The notes below the pieces were generated by a model, which saw only the letters and a program-made list of their open reading frames with translations, searched no databases and was not told where the DNA came from. This document shows, in pieces, positions 1 to 11,606 of a DNA stretch of 64,000 nucleotides. Source of the DNA: Atriophallophorus winterbourni. Taxonomy: Eukaryota > Platyhelminthes > Trematoda > Plagiorchiida > Microphallidae. Within the stretch, counting starts at the first letter, position 1; each line of letters begins with the position of its first letter. A program made the translations under genes and the position numbers. The stretch is from the NCBI GenBank assembly GCA_013407085.1, contig JACCGJ010001805.1, forward strand, positions 36,849 through 100,848. The letters are read 5' to 3'.

Positions 1-159
1 AACATTGTTGTTACCAATCCAGCATGCAATTTCAAGCGCAAATTCATTGACTGATTTGATGAAATGTAGTAACAACCAACTCAAATCAACAAAATGAAAA
101 ACTTTTATCCTATATCTGTTAATATCAAGTTCGTTCTCATGACCTAGTATTGTAATTAC

Positions 160-1012
160 TAACTTACTTACTTTTGCGCTCCTGGCTCCACGGGGGGATT
201 AGCCGGCTTCATTGATGTCTCGAATCATGCCAGCCCACACGCGTTGATCAGAGACGAGATCGTTGCAGATCTAAATCCAATCTCGTTCCAACCTGCAAAC
301 GCCGTAGACGGTGTGCAGTCCAGGGCGTCTACATCCTCCCTCACAGTCGACAGTGAGGTCTTCATTTGACCGCCATGTAACCGACGCCAGGTACGAACGG
401 GTTTGGGGTGGAGGATGAGTTTCGTGAAAACCGAGTCTATCTTTCGGAGGACATGGCCAAACCAGTGTAGTCTTCTCCGTTGGATGTGAACGGAAAGCGG
501 AGGTAATCTGTTGCATGGCGATCGAACAGCAGCGTTAGATACTCGGTCAGTATATTAGACGCCCTAGATTACTCTAAGGTACCAATCGTTGAACACTTCT
601 AAAGATCGTACATTCTGTTACTTCAGCGACCACGTCCGGTTTCTATTAAGCAGAACAGAACTGGTCGCTGCTTGATAAACACGTAATTTATATTTCAGGC
701 TGATCCCGAACCTGCGCCAAAGGGTGCAGTCGAACTGTAACAACGGAGTGCGCGCACAATCATCCCTTAATTTTACTCAATCTTTCACCTGACCATTGGG
801 CAACATAATTGAACCGAGGTATTTGAAAATGGGAATATACTCGGTCGGACAGCCCTGGACGTTCAGTTGACGGATGCCTGGTGTAGAGGTGTAAAATGCC
901 ATGGTTTTGGCTGCGTTTATCTCAATGCCTACTTTCGCAGCAGTGCTATTAATGACGTCTAAAATCCTTTGCAGTATTTCGGCATTTTCGCCAATTCCAA
1001 GCCAAGGCAAAA
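160..1012 (-). mobile_element. RTE-like LINE fragment, RT C-terminal part and 3' tail
   Basis: Read on the minus strand, 1010-777 encodes a reverse-transcriptase segment downstream of the catalytic box (motifs AEILQRILDVIN, KVGIEINAAKT, FKYLGSIMLPNGQ). 516-200 encodes the far C-terminus, ending in the tryptophan-containing block DQRVWAGMIRDINEAG common in flatworm LINEs. The copy ends in an AAGTAAGT-type simple tail near 160-175. Stops and frameshifts break it, so it is a dead, 5'-truncated insertion. Confidence 0.65.
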
Positions 1013-3270
1013 CATCGAAACAACTATGGAATCGAAATTAATTACGGACCATTTATTGAAATAAATGTTTATACAATCTGCTGTTTAGATTGAGATTCAT
1101 ATAACTGGTAAAAAGTCAAAGACGGAACCTTGGAAGTGATATTGCTGCAGAAATAATATCCACGCGTCGCACACAGGATTAAGTCAAGTATGTCAATATT
1201 ATAGTTCAGCAGAGGTCATTTAAATTGTTCTATAACAAAGCCTTAATTGATTTTGGTAACAATGCTCACAAATACATTGATAAATACATTTGCTACCGAT
1301 GACTCTTCTATTTTGATTAACTGGTAGCTACGGACATTAAATCCGATACCGGTCCCAGTAGAAACAAATTCAAATTGCCTCAAGATGTTATTTTGTCATG
1401 TTTAATCTCTGAACAAAAGGATGTAGAAAATTATACCTGAATAGTGCTAAGAAACTGGGATGAACATATTCGATCACATAAACCCACACTCATGCAGACA
1501 AGGTTTGAACCCCTGAACACATGAACGAAAAAGCTTATTTGGATACATTTCAGTCACACACCCCAACAGCGGCATACAAACGCAATTTGTTTACCATTAT
1601 TCCACTGTTTCAAGCGCACGCAGATCCTGATCCTACTTTCCCTACCTGATGAGTGCAAATAGCACAAAACCGATCATGGGGTGTGTGTGTGTGTGTGATG
1701 GAATTGCATGCAAATGAACTTTTTGTTCAGGGATTGACAAACTTCAGAAGCGTGCCTCTCTGGGACTTTTGCAGCCTAGGGATACGACCAGTGTTGACAG
1801 CTACACCAATACAGTTAAGTATTTTTGATTCTAGTATCAAAATGAAAGATTTAAGAATTTATGGTGACAAAAAGCATATAGCTTCATTATTACCATATTA
1901 TAACACGCAATCATGTAACGCCACTTAAATACTTACCATGAGTTAATACGCAGGTGTAGTCTAATCGTTATCCAACAAACACGTTTCCAAATTTCTATTG
2001 AAAATTTTGAACTTGGGAGCAGTAACAATAGTTTTTGGGAGCACATTCTAAAGGAAACTGAAACATAGAGAATGTGTCTAATTCAGTCGATGATGATTAG
2101 AGCTGACTTTCGAAAATATTGTTCTTGTCGCCACCTAAGTTATATGCCTTGTCTCAGATTGAACCCGCCATTCTACAGGGAATGTACGTTATTCGATAAA
2201 TGAGTTAAATAAGTTAAGCAAGAGAGGTTGGATATCCTTACCACCAATTTGAAAATGGATGAAGGTATGCCTGGACTAAGACTTACTGTTCTTAATGAAT
2301 CTAATGAAATCTATATACCAATTTGGGATGGGGATTGATATATCATGTTAACGACTCTCAATAGTAAAACTATGGATAATAAATGTATAAAATACGCTAC
2401 GAAATAGAATCTGTCAGATATTCCGCTTTTGCAGACGGAACGAAGTGTTTTAGAAACGTGTCTTAAATTATTATTTAAGAATTGTTGAAGTCTGTGGAGA
2501 TTCTATTTTGTGCCAAATTTTCTTTCAGCACCACCCCCAAGAACCAGTCTGATACTGTGTAAAACCTGTAATTGTCATGACCCGAGTCAAGAGTTCGGAA
2601 ATGTAATAGAGAACATTTACACTTAACGTAGAAGTCACGATATGCCGGTGAGTCGAACAGAGGAGACCTTACGAAGTAGTTGATAATGGGATAAGTTTTT
2701 ACTAGGTACTCGTGAGGAATAAGTTTTGATAGAAGTTTGTGGGACAGAAGAAAAAGTATAATGAAAAGTTTTGGGTCGGTAATATTCGAAATTGATGCTC
2801 AGTACATATTTTCTTAAAACAGCTCCTACTAGAATTATTTACTGTCTACTAATGAAGCGTCAGAATTAAAATCCTCCATTCAAACTATTCGAATTATTGT
2901 GGATGGTATTGGTTCTCTCAATTACATGATAGTTATACATCTGCACAAGTGGCGAAACCACTGGTCAGTAATACCAAGTGGCCAATTAAGAACTTTTTCA
3001 ATTTAAGCGACTATTGAAGATGTAGCCACTGAAGTTGACTGGGTGTTGTTTACCGTGGGCATGAGTGCGTTATTCACATACTTGAGCATTGATTTTCTGT
3101 AAGAATGATAAAAATATTAACAACTCTAAGACCACTATGTTATATGATACAAATCTAAGCGTGAAAATACTCCAAGGTTGTTGTAGCCGAAATGATTTTG
3201 GGGATAAGCTCCTATTTCCAATAAAGCTCTAATGGCGCGCGTCTTATATAACCTCTGACAACCAAGCTCA
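1013..3270. other. no gene recognised
   Basis: AT-rich sequence. The only long reading frame (1653-1928, plus strand) runs through a GT microsatellite and has no recognisable domain. It is probably old repeat debris. Confidence 0.5.
1681..1696. repeat. (GT)8 microsatellite
   Basis: Uninterrupted GT dinucleotides. The flank just downstream (GATG, AA, TGCATG, TTTTTGTTCA pattern) resembles the flank of the TG run at 11031-11044, so both probably sit in copies of one dispersed repeat. Confidence 0.8.
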
Positions 3271-3279
3271 GATCCTAGC

Positions 3280-5060
3280 CTACTTGCTTGACCCTGAGTG
3301 AACCGGCATAGCTGCTTTTACTGACAGGAGAAGCGTCCAAAGCGGATGACTGGCGCCTCGAATCCAGTTTGCTGTGGGCAGGTGGAGCTAAAAATCCTAT
3401 CTGGGGTAAGTGAAAACCCTTATTTCCAACCTCCACTGCCTTGAGATGATGGAATAGGTTTCAGAAGTCAACCACGAGTAAAAATCCAGAACCGAAGTCC
3501 TGCTGGGCAGTCCGAAGTTGTATTCAACTCCGTCCTGGCAAATCCTGTATCGGCCTAGTTGTTTCTTTGGTTATAATGATGTCGTGAAGAGGGAGCACTT
3601 GCTGCACGGGCAACAGCTAGTTCTGCATATTCAACTGCTCTGGCTTACAACTCAGTGCACCAATGAAGAGGACACTCCATTTCAATTCTGTGGATAATAA
3701 TAAGGGAAGCAGCAAATACCGATTAAAAGCTATGGTTCGGCAGGCGTAGAGCTATGCGCCAGGGACTGCTTTTGATGGCGATAAAGAACTTTAGGTCTCA
3801 TTGGACGGCTATCGCCTGTCTCAAGCTGGATACACCCAAGTCAAAAAGGTGCCGTCTCGCTACGGTCTGATATCCTCATTGAATGAAGGAGAGTTAGGAA
3901 CTAACCGAAAAGCAGACTATATTTTCTGCATCAGCGAAATGAATCACTAACCAACACAGATCAGCTCTGAAACCTGGAACCTGGAACGTCCTGTTCATGC
4001 TCCCCGGATTTCATGACGACATCTCGGATATAAGAGGAGCAAGAAAATCAGCTTCATTAATCTAGAGTTCACCGTGCATAATTGACTGGTAAGTCAAGGA
4101 TCGATATCAGTCGTATGTGCGAACCTAATCTTGCTGTGGGATTTGAACAAGCTTTCAAACGTTTGGACGAGAAACGGTAAGTGTTCTTGAATTTCAAAAG
4201 TATGCCAACTGATGAAAACTTACAACCTCTCAGAGCAACTAGAAATAAGACCCAGCTGACTGCTAGGCAGTGTACAAATGGTTATCGGACTAAAATTAGC
4301 CTCGGAATCCGAAAGGGCCGATTCTGGTCATTTTTATGATTAATATGATGGAATCAAAAGAGACATTGTTCCAAAAAATTAAAACAACTACCATTAAGTT
4401 ACTCACTGGTAACCCGATTGTCGACGAGACTTGACAGATGGAAAGAAGGGGCGAGCACATCTATTTTCTCCACTTTAGCGACAGCACGGTTTTACCGCAC
4501 GCACTTAAAAAATATCGAGCGTTTACCAACTCGTAAACACTTAATACTACCCCTACTCTTGATGAGCTGAACAGAGATGTCGACCGTTTAGCAAGAAGAA
4601 AGTCCTGTTGTGATGAAGCATTTGCATATGAGTTCATCAGCTACTACAAAGCAGCTTTAATACAGCCACTTCATCGATTGCTTCTTCAGTGCTGGCAGTA
4701 GGAGTGTGTCCCGCAAGAGATGCGATACACCAAGTTCGTCACGCTATATAAGAACGAAAGTGATCGATATGACTGCAAGCAATTACAAAAGAAACTCCCT
4801 TCTTAATGTTGAAGGCAAACTTTTGCTAAATCATTACAGATCCGGCTAATAGAATTAGCTGAAAGTGATGCGTCATTACGTCGAATATTTCTTTTTATTT
4901 CTCATGGAGTGTGGATTTCTGCCTGTCGTCGAAGAGAACTTGATTGACACCTCTCAGTAATACAATTTAAGCTAACTCGTTAAGAAAAAGAATTTGAATA
5001 TCGAAATATATTTTCTTAGCCTCTTTAACAAATGGCAGCTACTTGAAGTAAAATACATTT
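3280..5060 (+). mobile_element. decayed RTE-like LINE, 5' region to early RT
   Basis: Around 3980 a conceptual frame reads TWNLERP, resembling the TWNVRTL start of an APE-type endonuclease. At 4690-4800 broken frames read VPQEMRYTKFVTLYKN, then DCKQL and LNVEGKL, matching the usual RT run (IPQ-D-R-A-IV-LYKNKGDR, then SIVGK). The middle of the endonuclease is lost and stops are frequent. It may belong to the same clade as the fragment at 160-1012. The boundaries are approximate. Confidence 0.55.
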
Positions 5061-5934
5061 TCTCTATTATCGATTAAATTTGGCAGGCAACATAAACTGT
5101 ATATTGTACAAAGCGCGCCTAAGAGTAACTTATAAAACGGTCATAAACTTTAATCAATTTAATGCACCTAGCAGATAAGCCATTTCTCGGTTCGCAATGA
5201 GCTGCAGTTACAAAATTAAATGCGAAGATTGGGGATGCGTTCAGGTGGAGCAAACAGGGAATTCATCACTAACCTGAAGGAGGAGATGAAACCAATATAG
5301 TACATCCACGAATGGTATCACCCTGAGCCGATCGTTTTATGCACAGGTCATAGTAGTGACCTTGTTAGCGCTCAATTGGTCATGTGTGTCGTGTAAAGAT
5401 CTACGTGTAACAGATTCAGGTCACAGCATTTGGAAGTAGCAAGGTTAGGGTGAAATCAGCCGATAAGTTGAATGGAGTGAATATATTCAAAACCTGGTGC
5501 TTGGCTCTAGCATGTGTAAACGTTGACCTGCATGACTACGGATGCCCACATCGTTGGAGAATGTGATTGAATAGATCGATTATACTCGAACCCAATCACA
5601 ACTAACTAAAATTCTTAGCTTAGATGTCGTAAATGCATTCAGATGGCGCGCCTGTCGAGGGGTCACGGATAGCGTATGGAATGCCACCCTTCCGATAGAA
5701 CACAAGAACAAGAACATTGAAAAGATTGAGGACAAAAATCATTATCCCAAAATGATAGGTTCGCGGAAGAATTTCACGAAGACAGTTCGAGTGACAACCT
5801 GTCCGCAAACTGTAGCAGATGAAGAACGATATGCAATTTGTCAAGGTCAATCAAATGAACCCAATGCGAGAAGTGCTTGAATGGAACCAATTGGCACGTA
5901 ATCACCTGGCTAATCAGATGGAAGTGAAACGCAG
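5061..5934. other. no gene recognised
   Basis: No coding segment, long repeat or simple repeat could be supported here. The stretch separates two LINE insertions. Confidence 0.4.
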
Positions 5935-7525
5935 TAGTGTTTTTCCGATCATGACAAATTACAGGACTAACTGATTCTGCACTGGAAACCGCTAACGCTT
6001 TCGCCAGTTTTTAATCACGAGTTTTCACCCGAAAGGATGCATTACAACAAAAGGAATTGTCAGCACAATTTGTGCCAAAGACTATATACGATATATGCAT
6101 CAATTCTGAAATAGTGCATCACCACCTACGCAGGTTGAATATCAACAAGTCCCCGGGAGCTGACGGAATCTCACCCGCAATCCTAAAGTTATGAGGCAGT
6201 CAATTGTGATTTATTTAATCACTCTTTGAGGAAGGGTGTTGTACCGACTGACTGGAAGAGAGGAATAATAACGCTTATCTACAAAGCTGGAACTGGTTCT
6301 GACCCAGCAAATTAACGCCCTGTTAAACTCCTTCCAGTGATCTCAAAAGGTATGGAGCCAATTGTGTGTGTGAAAGAATTGTGAGTCATCTCGAAGCCCA
6401 AAACTTGTTGTCCAGAGAGCAACATGGATTTCGGAAGTCTCGTGTTTGCTTGAATAACATACTTGAGACAATGGACGACTGGACGCAGGCAGTGGATGAT
6501 GGTGGTTGCATACATGCGTGTTACTTGGACATATCAAAGGCGTTTGATCGCGTGGACCATTCTATACTTCTGAGCAAGCTGTACGATGTTGGTATTAATG
6601 GGTGCTGTGGCTGGCTGTGAAGTTTCCTTCTTGATCGCAAAGCAACTGTACGTATCGACGGTGTGGTATCTAGGGAAATCGAAGCCACTAGCGGTGTCCC
6701 ACAAGGTTCGGTACTTGGTCCGGTTCTCTTTTTTGGTCTACATCAACGACCTTCTGAAACTGGTCACAGACAAAATGGTTCTGTTTGCGGAAAATTTCTA
6801 AACTTTCGGTGCGAATCACGTCAGTCGTGGACTGTTTGCGATTACAAAGCGATTTGGATATATTGAGCAGTTGGTTAGAGCGAAACAAGCTTCCATCCAA
6901 CTTCCGAAAGTGCAAAATGTTGCAAACAAATAATGATTTCCCATTCTCATACAACCTAGGATCGCAAAAACTGGAACGGACAACAAAAGAAAAGGACCAC
7001 GGCGTATGGATTAGTGGAAGTCTTAAGAATAGCATGCAATGAGAAGCAGTGTACAACCGAGCTAGCCATATGCTCGGTATGCTGCGGCGTATTTTCGGAC
7101 ATTTACCCGTGAAACATTCCCCATGCTCATAAATACGCATATTAACCTAACGATGGATTACTCACTGCAAGCTTGGGCACCATTGCTACAAAAGGACATC
7201 GAGCGGATTTAGCGCAGAGCAACTAAAATGGTTGGTTGTCTTTGCAACCTACAATATAAGGATCGACTGAGCTTCCTTATTTGGATACACTGCCTCGCAG
7301 ACGGGTTCGATTCGATCTAATCCTAACTTATAACATAATGAACTCAAAGATGCGCCCTCTTAGGCATCTATTTCGCCTCCGGTCAAGCCATGTCACATGT
7401 ACTCACCACCTGGCATTTGTTATTCAACATTCCCACCAAAACTGCAGTCGATTCTTCTATTCGGTGTGTTTGTTTCTTATGGAACTCCCTAGAGTCAGAT
7501 GTAATACAATCATTTTGTAGCTTTG
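5935..7525 (+). mobile_element. CR1-like LINE (family A), 5'-truncated and decayed
   Basis: Colinear with 32485-34050 of the better copy at 31198-34314. Shared landmarks are SPGADGI in RT block 1 (about 6155), REQHGFRKSR (about 6418), CYLDISKAFDRVDHS (about 6525), SGVPQGSVLGP (about 6690) and the C-terminal RRRVRFDLILTY (about 7295). Several stops and frameshifts are present. It keeps 8 bases after 6509 that are missing at 33034/33035 in the better copy, which shows that copy carries a deletion. Confidence 0.85.
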
Positions 7526-7947
7526 AAATCGTTCAAATACTCCGTCACTCATTTTTCCGACATTTTGTCGGGCGCCACTGCTGGCAGACACGTACAATTG
7601 CAGTTAAATTGCGTGCGCGAAGGCGTGAACGAAAATCGGGGATTAAAACGTGATTTGCCGAACTTATTTAACCTGGGTGTGACCGAAATACTGGCAACTG
7701 ATGCCCAAATATGAGGAGGTGAATCGCTTAGAAATTTCGATTTGACCATCAAAAAGACTTTCAAATTTAGTATAATAAACATTTAGACTATCCGCTTCAA
7801 CATTTCCACCTATTGTATGGCGTTACAAAGCAAACGAATATCAATCGCCCGATTTCCGAAAATAATGTAAATGTTTAGTTAGCAGTGAATAGCGCTCGGG
7901 TTCATATAGGGTAAATCCGTGAAATTTAATTTGATAACATGCATAAT

Positions 7948-8220
7948 TTCATAATGCAAAGAAATTTGAGTGCAATCGGTTAGAGTGGTTTTTGGGTAAC
8001 GTTTCACTTCTGACACACAAGCTTCGTCAGACCAAGGGTGATAGTCCGGACAGGGAACATGATTAAGTAGTAGTCAACCCACCACCACTTATTTGACCTT
8101 ACCGCTAAACAGCCTATAGTACGCCTACAGTGTGTCACGTCTCGTGGGAATGACCAGGACCAGTGGTCCATTTTCTTCACTACTCTAACCGATTGCACTC
8201 AAATTTCTTTGCATTATGAA
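7948..8220. mobile_element. foldback or MITE-like element with 39-bp perfect inverted ends
   Basis: 7948-7986 and 8182-8220 are exact reverse complements over 39 bases (outer end TTCATAATGCAAAG), enclosing 195 bp with no coding signal. No simple target-site duplication abuts the ends, but a 13-bp direct repeat, ATGCATAATTTCA, lies at 7939-7951 and 8256-8268. Long perfect termini around a short non-coding core suggest a non-autonomous DNA element. It could also be a chance local inversion. Confidence 0.55.
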
Positions 8221-9914
8221 TACACGATCGGTCTCAAACATATTCCAATCGATTGATGCATAATTTCACTTTCTAAAAATCATAGCACCGTTTCCATGAC
8301 TAAATGCTCAACAATTTTACCACCATCAAAGTTTCCAAACAAATTATCTGGCAAATCATTGCACGGCAGATCTGAAACATTGAAATGCTAGGTGATGTTT
8401 ATCCAGTGTAATCACCAACATAAATGGCAGTGGAGGGCCGTCTAACAAAATCTGGGTGCGCTGTTGCGATTCACCGATGTTTTTTAGTGAAAGTAATGAT
8501 AAACTGGGATTTTAAGACTATCTGAGTCACATTTAGGTAAAAATATTTTTCTCCGTTACAAGCCAGCAATTCATGTAATTTGTTTTTCAGCAGTATGCTG
8601 AAATGCAACCTTACGTTCAACGGATGAAACTCAAACTTAAACCCCACAAGTGATCAGCATTTTAATGGCCTATGTTACACAAATTGTATTGAGTGTGGTT
8701 GCAGTTATTAGAAAACATACATATGTTCTGTTGCGCCTAGATGCGGACCGAAGTCATTCACACGCAAGAATCAAATTTCAAATTTTGTAACTTACACGGA
8801 ACTTGCACCCTTGAATTAGCTGGAATTAATTGCTATAATCTATGGTAGCTTGCTCTTCTGATAGATGGTTATTCTAGACAACATTTGTCATCACCAGCAA
8901 CGGGATTAACCCGAGCCAGGAAATGACTGCCTGTGGTTGTAATTCATGATTATGCTGAATATAAAGTTTATACGATCACTTGCATATTAAATGCATAACA
9001 TATTAACTCAGCATTTCATTGATACATTTACTAGTGATTAGCCCTGATACTTCGTTGTGATTTAGAAGAAGAATGGCTTTCACACTAATACTCCGTCTCT
9101 TGGGGAAAGAACGTGTTGATGATGTGTTTTGTGTGCTAATACTTTACGTCCAGTTCTCCTATTTCTTAGGATCTAGGATTCACCGCAAATATCAAACTTC
9201 CCCGTTTTAAATTACACGGTGAATGTTGCATTGCATTACTTGGTATTAATTTGAAAAAACCAAAAGCATTACACATGGCTGTCGGAGCGTTGATGATTAA
9301 AACACGTGAGGTCGAATCTCAAGCTCTACGTGACTATACACAGTCCGATTCTGGCGTAACTATCTGCGGCCACCTATCTATAAACATTACTTTGGCTCAC
9401 AAAGGTATCTCAATATAATTAAGTAGAGTCTACCTTACTCCGAATGTCCTATCCTGTATTTATTATTACGCAAGTTGCTTCTTCAACCAAAAAATCTCGA
9501 GTTATGTCATACACAAAGTTTCTAACCTAAATATTAAGTAGCAAACAAAATTTACATGAATCAGACGGTAATTCAATCTCCAGTAAGAAACGCTTCATTT
9601 CGCGTTGGTTGAATGATTGCCATACAAAGGTTAGCCACACAATAGTTGGTTTTATTGCCTTATAACGCAAAGCAAAATTGCGGCCAGTAAATTTGTCTTC
9701 TCACTGAAAGAGAAATTATAGCTTAAAACTTGATATACACTAACAATGATGTCGCCAGCGACTTTAAGACGACATCGTATCGAACATTACACATAATCAT
9801 CTTTCCCATATATGTTAACAGGTAACGCTGAAAAAATGTATAAAATGGATGGGATATTGTATCACAGAACACAATTAGTAAGAGAAAATGAAATACGAAT
9901 TCGAGAAATATTCG
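8221..9914. other. no gene recognised
   Basis: AT-rich spacer downstream of the IQCE-like gene. No coding exons or named repeats could be supported. Confidence 0.4.
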
Positions 9915-9920
9915 TTTATT
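9915..9920 (-). terminator. candidate poly(A) signal of the IQCE-like gene
   Basis: The plus strand reads TTTATT, giving AATAAA on the minus strand 88 nt beyond the stop codon of the IQCE-like gene. It is the first canonical hexamer after the stop and is well placed for a short 3' UTR. Confidence 0.5.
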
Positions 9921-10007
9921 AATGATTCTCAAGACAGCACACATTGAAGAGAACACTACACTGATAGGTAGCTAGCTAAAAGTGCATACAACACGGAAGT
10001 AAATGTC

Positions 10008-10298
10008 TTATTTCTTGAAACTATGATCCTCGGTATGAAATGTGTCAACATCCGAAATATCTGTGGAATTTCTTTCATCGATTTTAGCATCCCGCTTTGC
10101 GATGCTGTATTCTACAGGTGCATTGTCGGATTCCGAAAGTTTTCCCGCGAAATCGCTCCTTTCGTCACAGCCGCTTGCTTTCGATGCGGGTCCATCGGCC
10201 AACTCGTCCCGCACAAACTCGCTATCTGTTTTCGCGCTTATAACGCTGGCGTTGTTATCGAGAATTTCGATGTCATCTAATTTCTCATGGACCACGTT
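10008..10298 (-). CDS. IQCE: IQCE-like exon 8, terminal (aa 388-483)
   Basis: The acceptor is CACCTTGTACAG. It encodes an acidic tail (NVVHEKLDDIEIL to TEDHSFKK) ending in TAA. No IQ motif is present, although vertebrate IQCE carries IQ motifs in this half. Confidence 0.72.
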   Translation of the reverse strand, partial: NVVHEKLDDIEILDNNASVISAKTDSEFVRDELADGPASKASGCDERSDFAGKLSESDNAPVEYSIAKRDAKIDERNSTDISDVDTFHTEDHSFKK

Positions 10299-11561
10299 CT
10301 GTACAAGGTGAAATAATGGTTATTGATAGAAAATGGTACAAATAGGCTCTATTCTTGGGTCCTCATGAAAACAAGGATAGCGAAGTAGAAAATATCAGTA
10401 TTGTTAAGTTGAATTTCAAACGAAAATACAGAGAGCTATATTCCTTCAGATTAGTGTAATTTTGATAAACTTTCGGAAATGTAACTATTGTTTAATCGTT
10501 GAAAATAATATGCATTGACTTTGCTCGATCACGTGAGATAATGCAGCATATGAATCGACCGTGAACAAGTCATGCTACAAGTAGCAAAACCAAGGGAAAA
10601 GTATTACTTGATAAATTAAAGTAGTTTGCAACCGAAAACAAAACACGAAAATTGGATATGTTTCTATCGATTACGGCCCAAACATTTTATCGCTGAAGCA
10701 GCACCTTACTTTAAAATGTGACAGAGAAAATATATGAACTCAGACAAACGATCACTTTCTCATTAAAGGTCAAGTCATTATGATCAGAATTGCGACAGGC
10801 ATGCAACACGTTTTAGATTGAAATTGAGCTCGAAGTCTTTATATGGTTGTGTTACAGAATTTACTCTAAATACAAGTTGAGTTTGTATGTCACAGTTCGA
10901 AAAGTTTGGCACGACCGACCTGTTCAATCACATATGCCAAAAAGATGTAGAATGAGGCTAAACTCATGACCATGAATTAGCTTCAATGGAAACAACCCGG
11001 GTGTAGGACTATGTAATAACCATTTATATATGTGTGTGTGTGTGATGAAAATGCATGTGAATACGGATTTTTGTTCACGATCATGGTTTAAAACTCTATC
11101 TTCATGTAGTTGTACACATGTGATTGAACATGCTTGTCGTACCAATCTTGTCCAACAGTGACATACCAGCGCAACTTGATGATCAGACGATGTTCGACAT
11201 GTTCGTCTTTGTTGACCATGTGGCGTCACAGACAAATGCATCACAATCACCATCAGAAATAATTATTAAGCGGACGATTATGTGCATTTTGGATCTCATT
11301 TTACCGCATTTGCTTCCATGAGTTATATGAAAACGTGAAGACGGTGCCACGAAACTGGTATCCAGGGGATGACTTCTCGGTTTGCGTTCGTCCATATCCA
11401 ATATCAACATTGCAATGTGAGATGAAATAGTAGGATTGCAATGTGAGATGAAATAGTAGGATGGGCAAAATTTACGATAGGTTGAATGATGGGAAAATCA
11501 TACAATGCAATCTAGGTCAAATAAGTAAAAGATAATGCCAAGCACAAAGACTTGGTACGGC

Positions 11562-11606
<45 letters not shown>

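Noticed and set aside
1653..1928. 91-codon plus-strand ORF as a gene
   Set aside because: It begins near and runs through a GT microsatellite, has no domain, and its flank is a dispersed repeat.
10023..10311. Plus-strand frames opposite the last IQCE-like exon
   Set aside because: Shadows of the minus-strand exon, which has a proper acceptor and stop and joins in phase.
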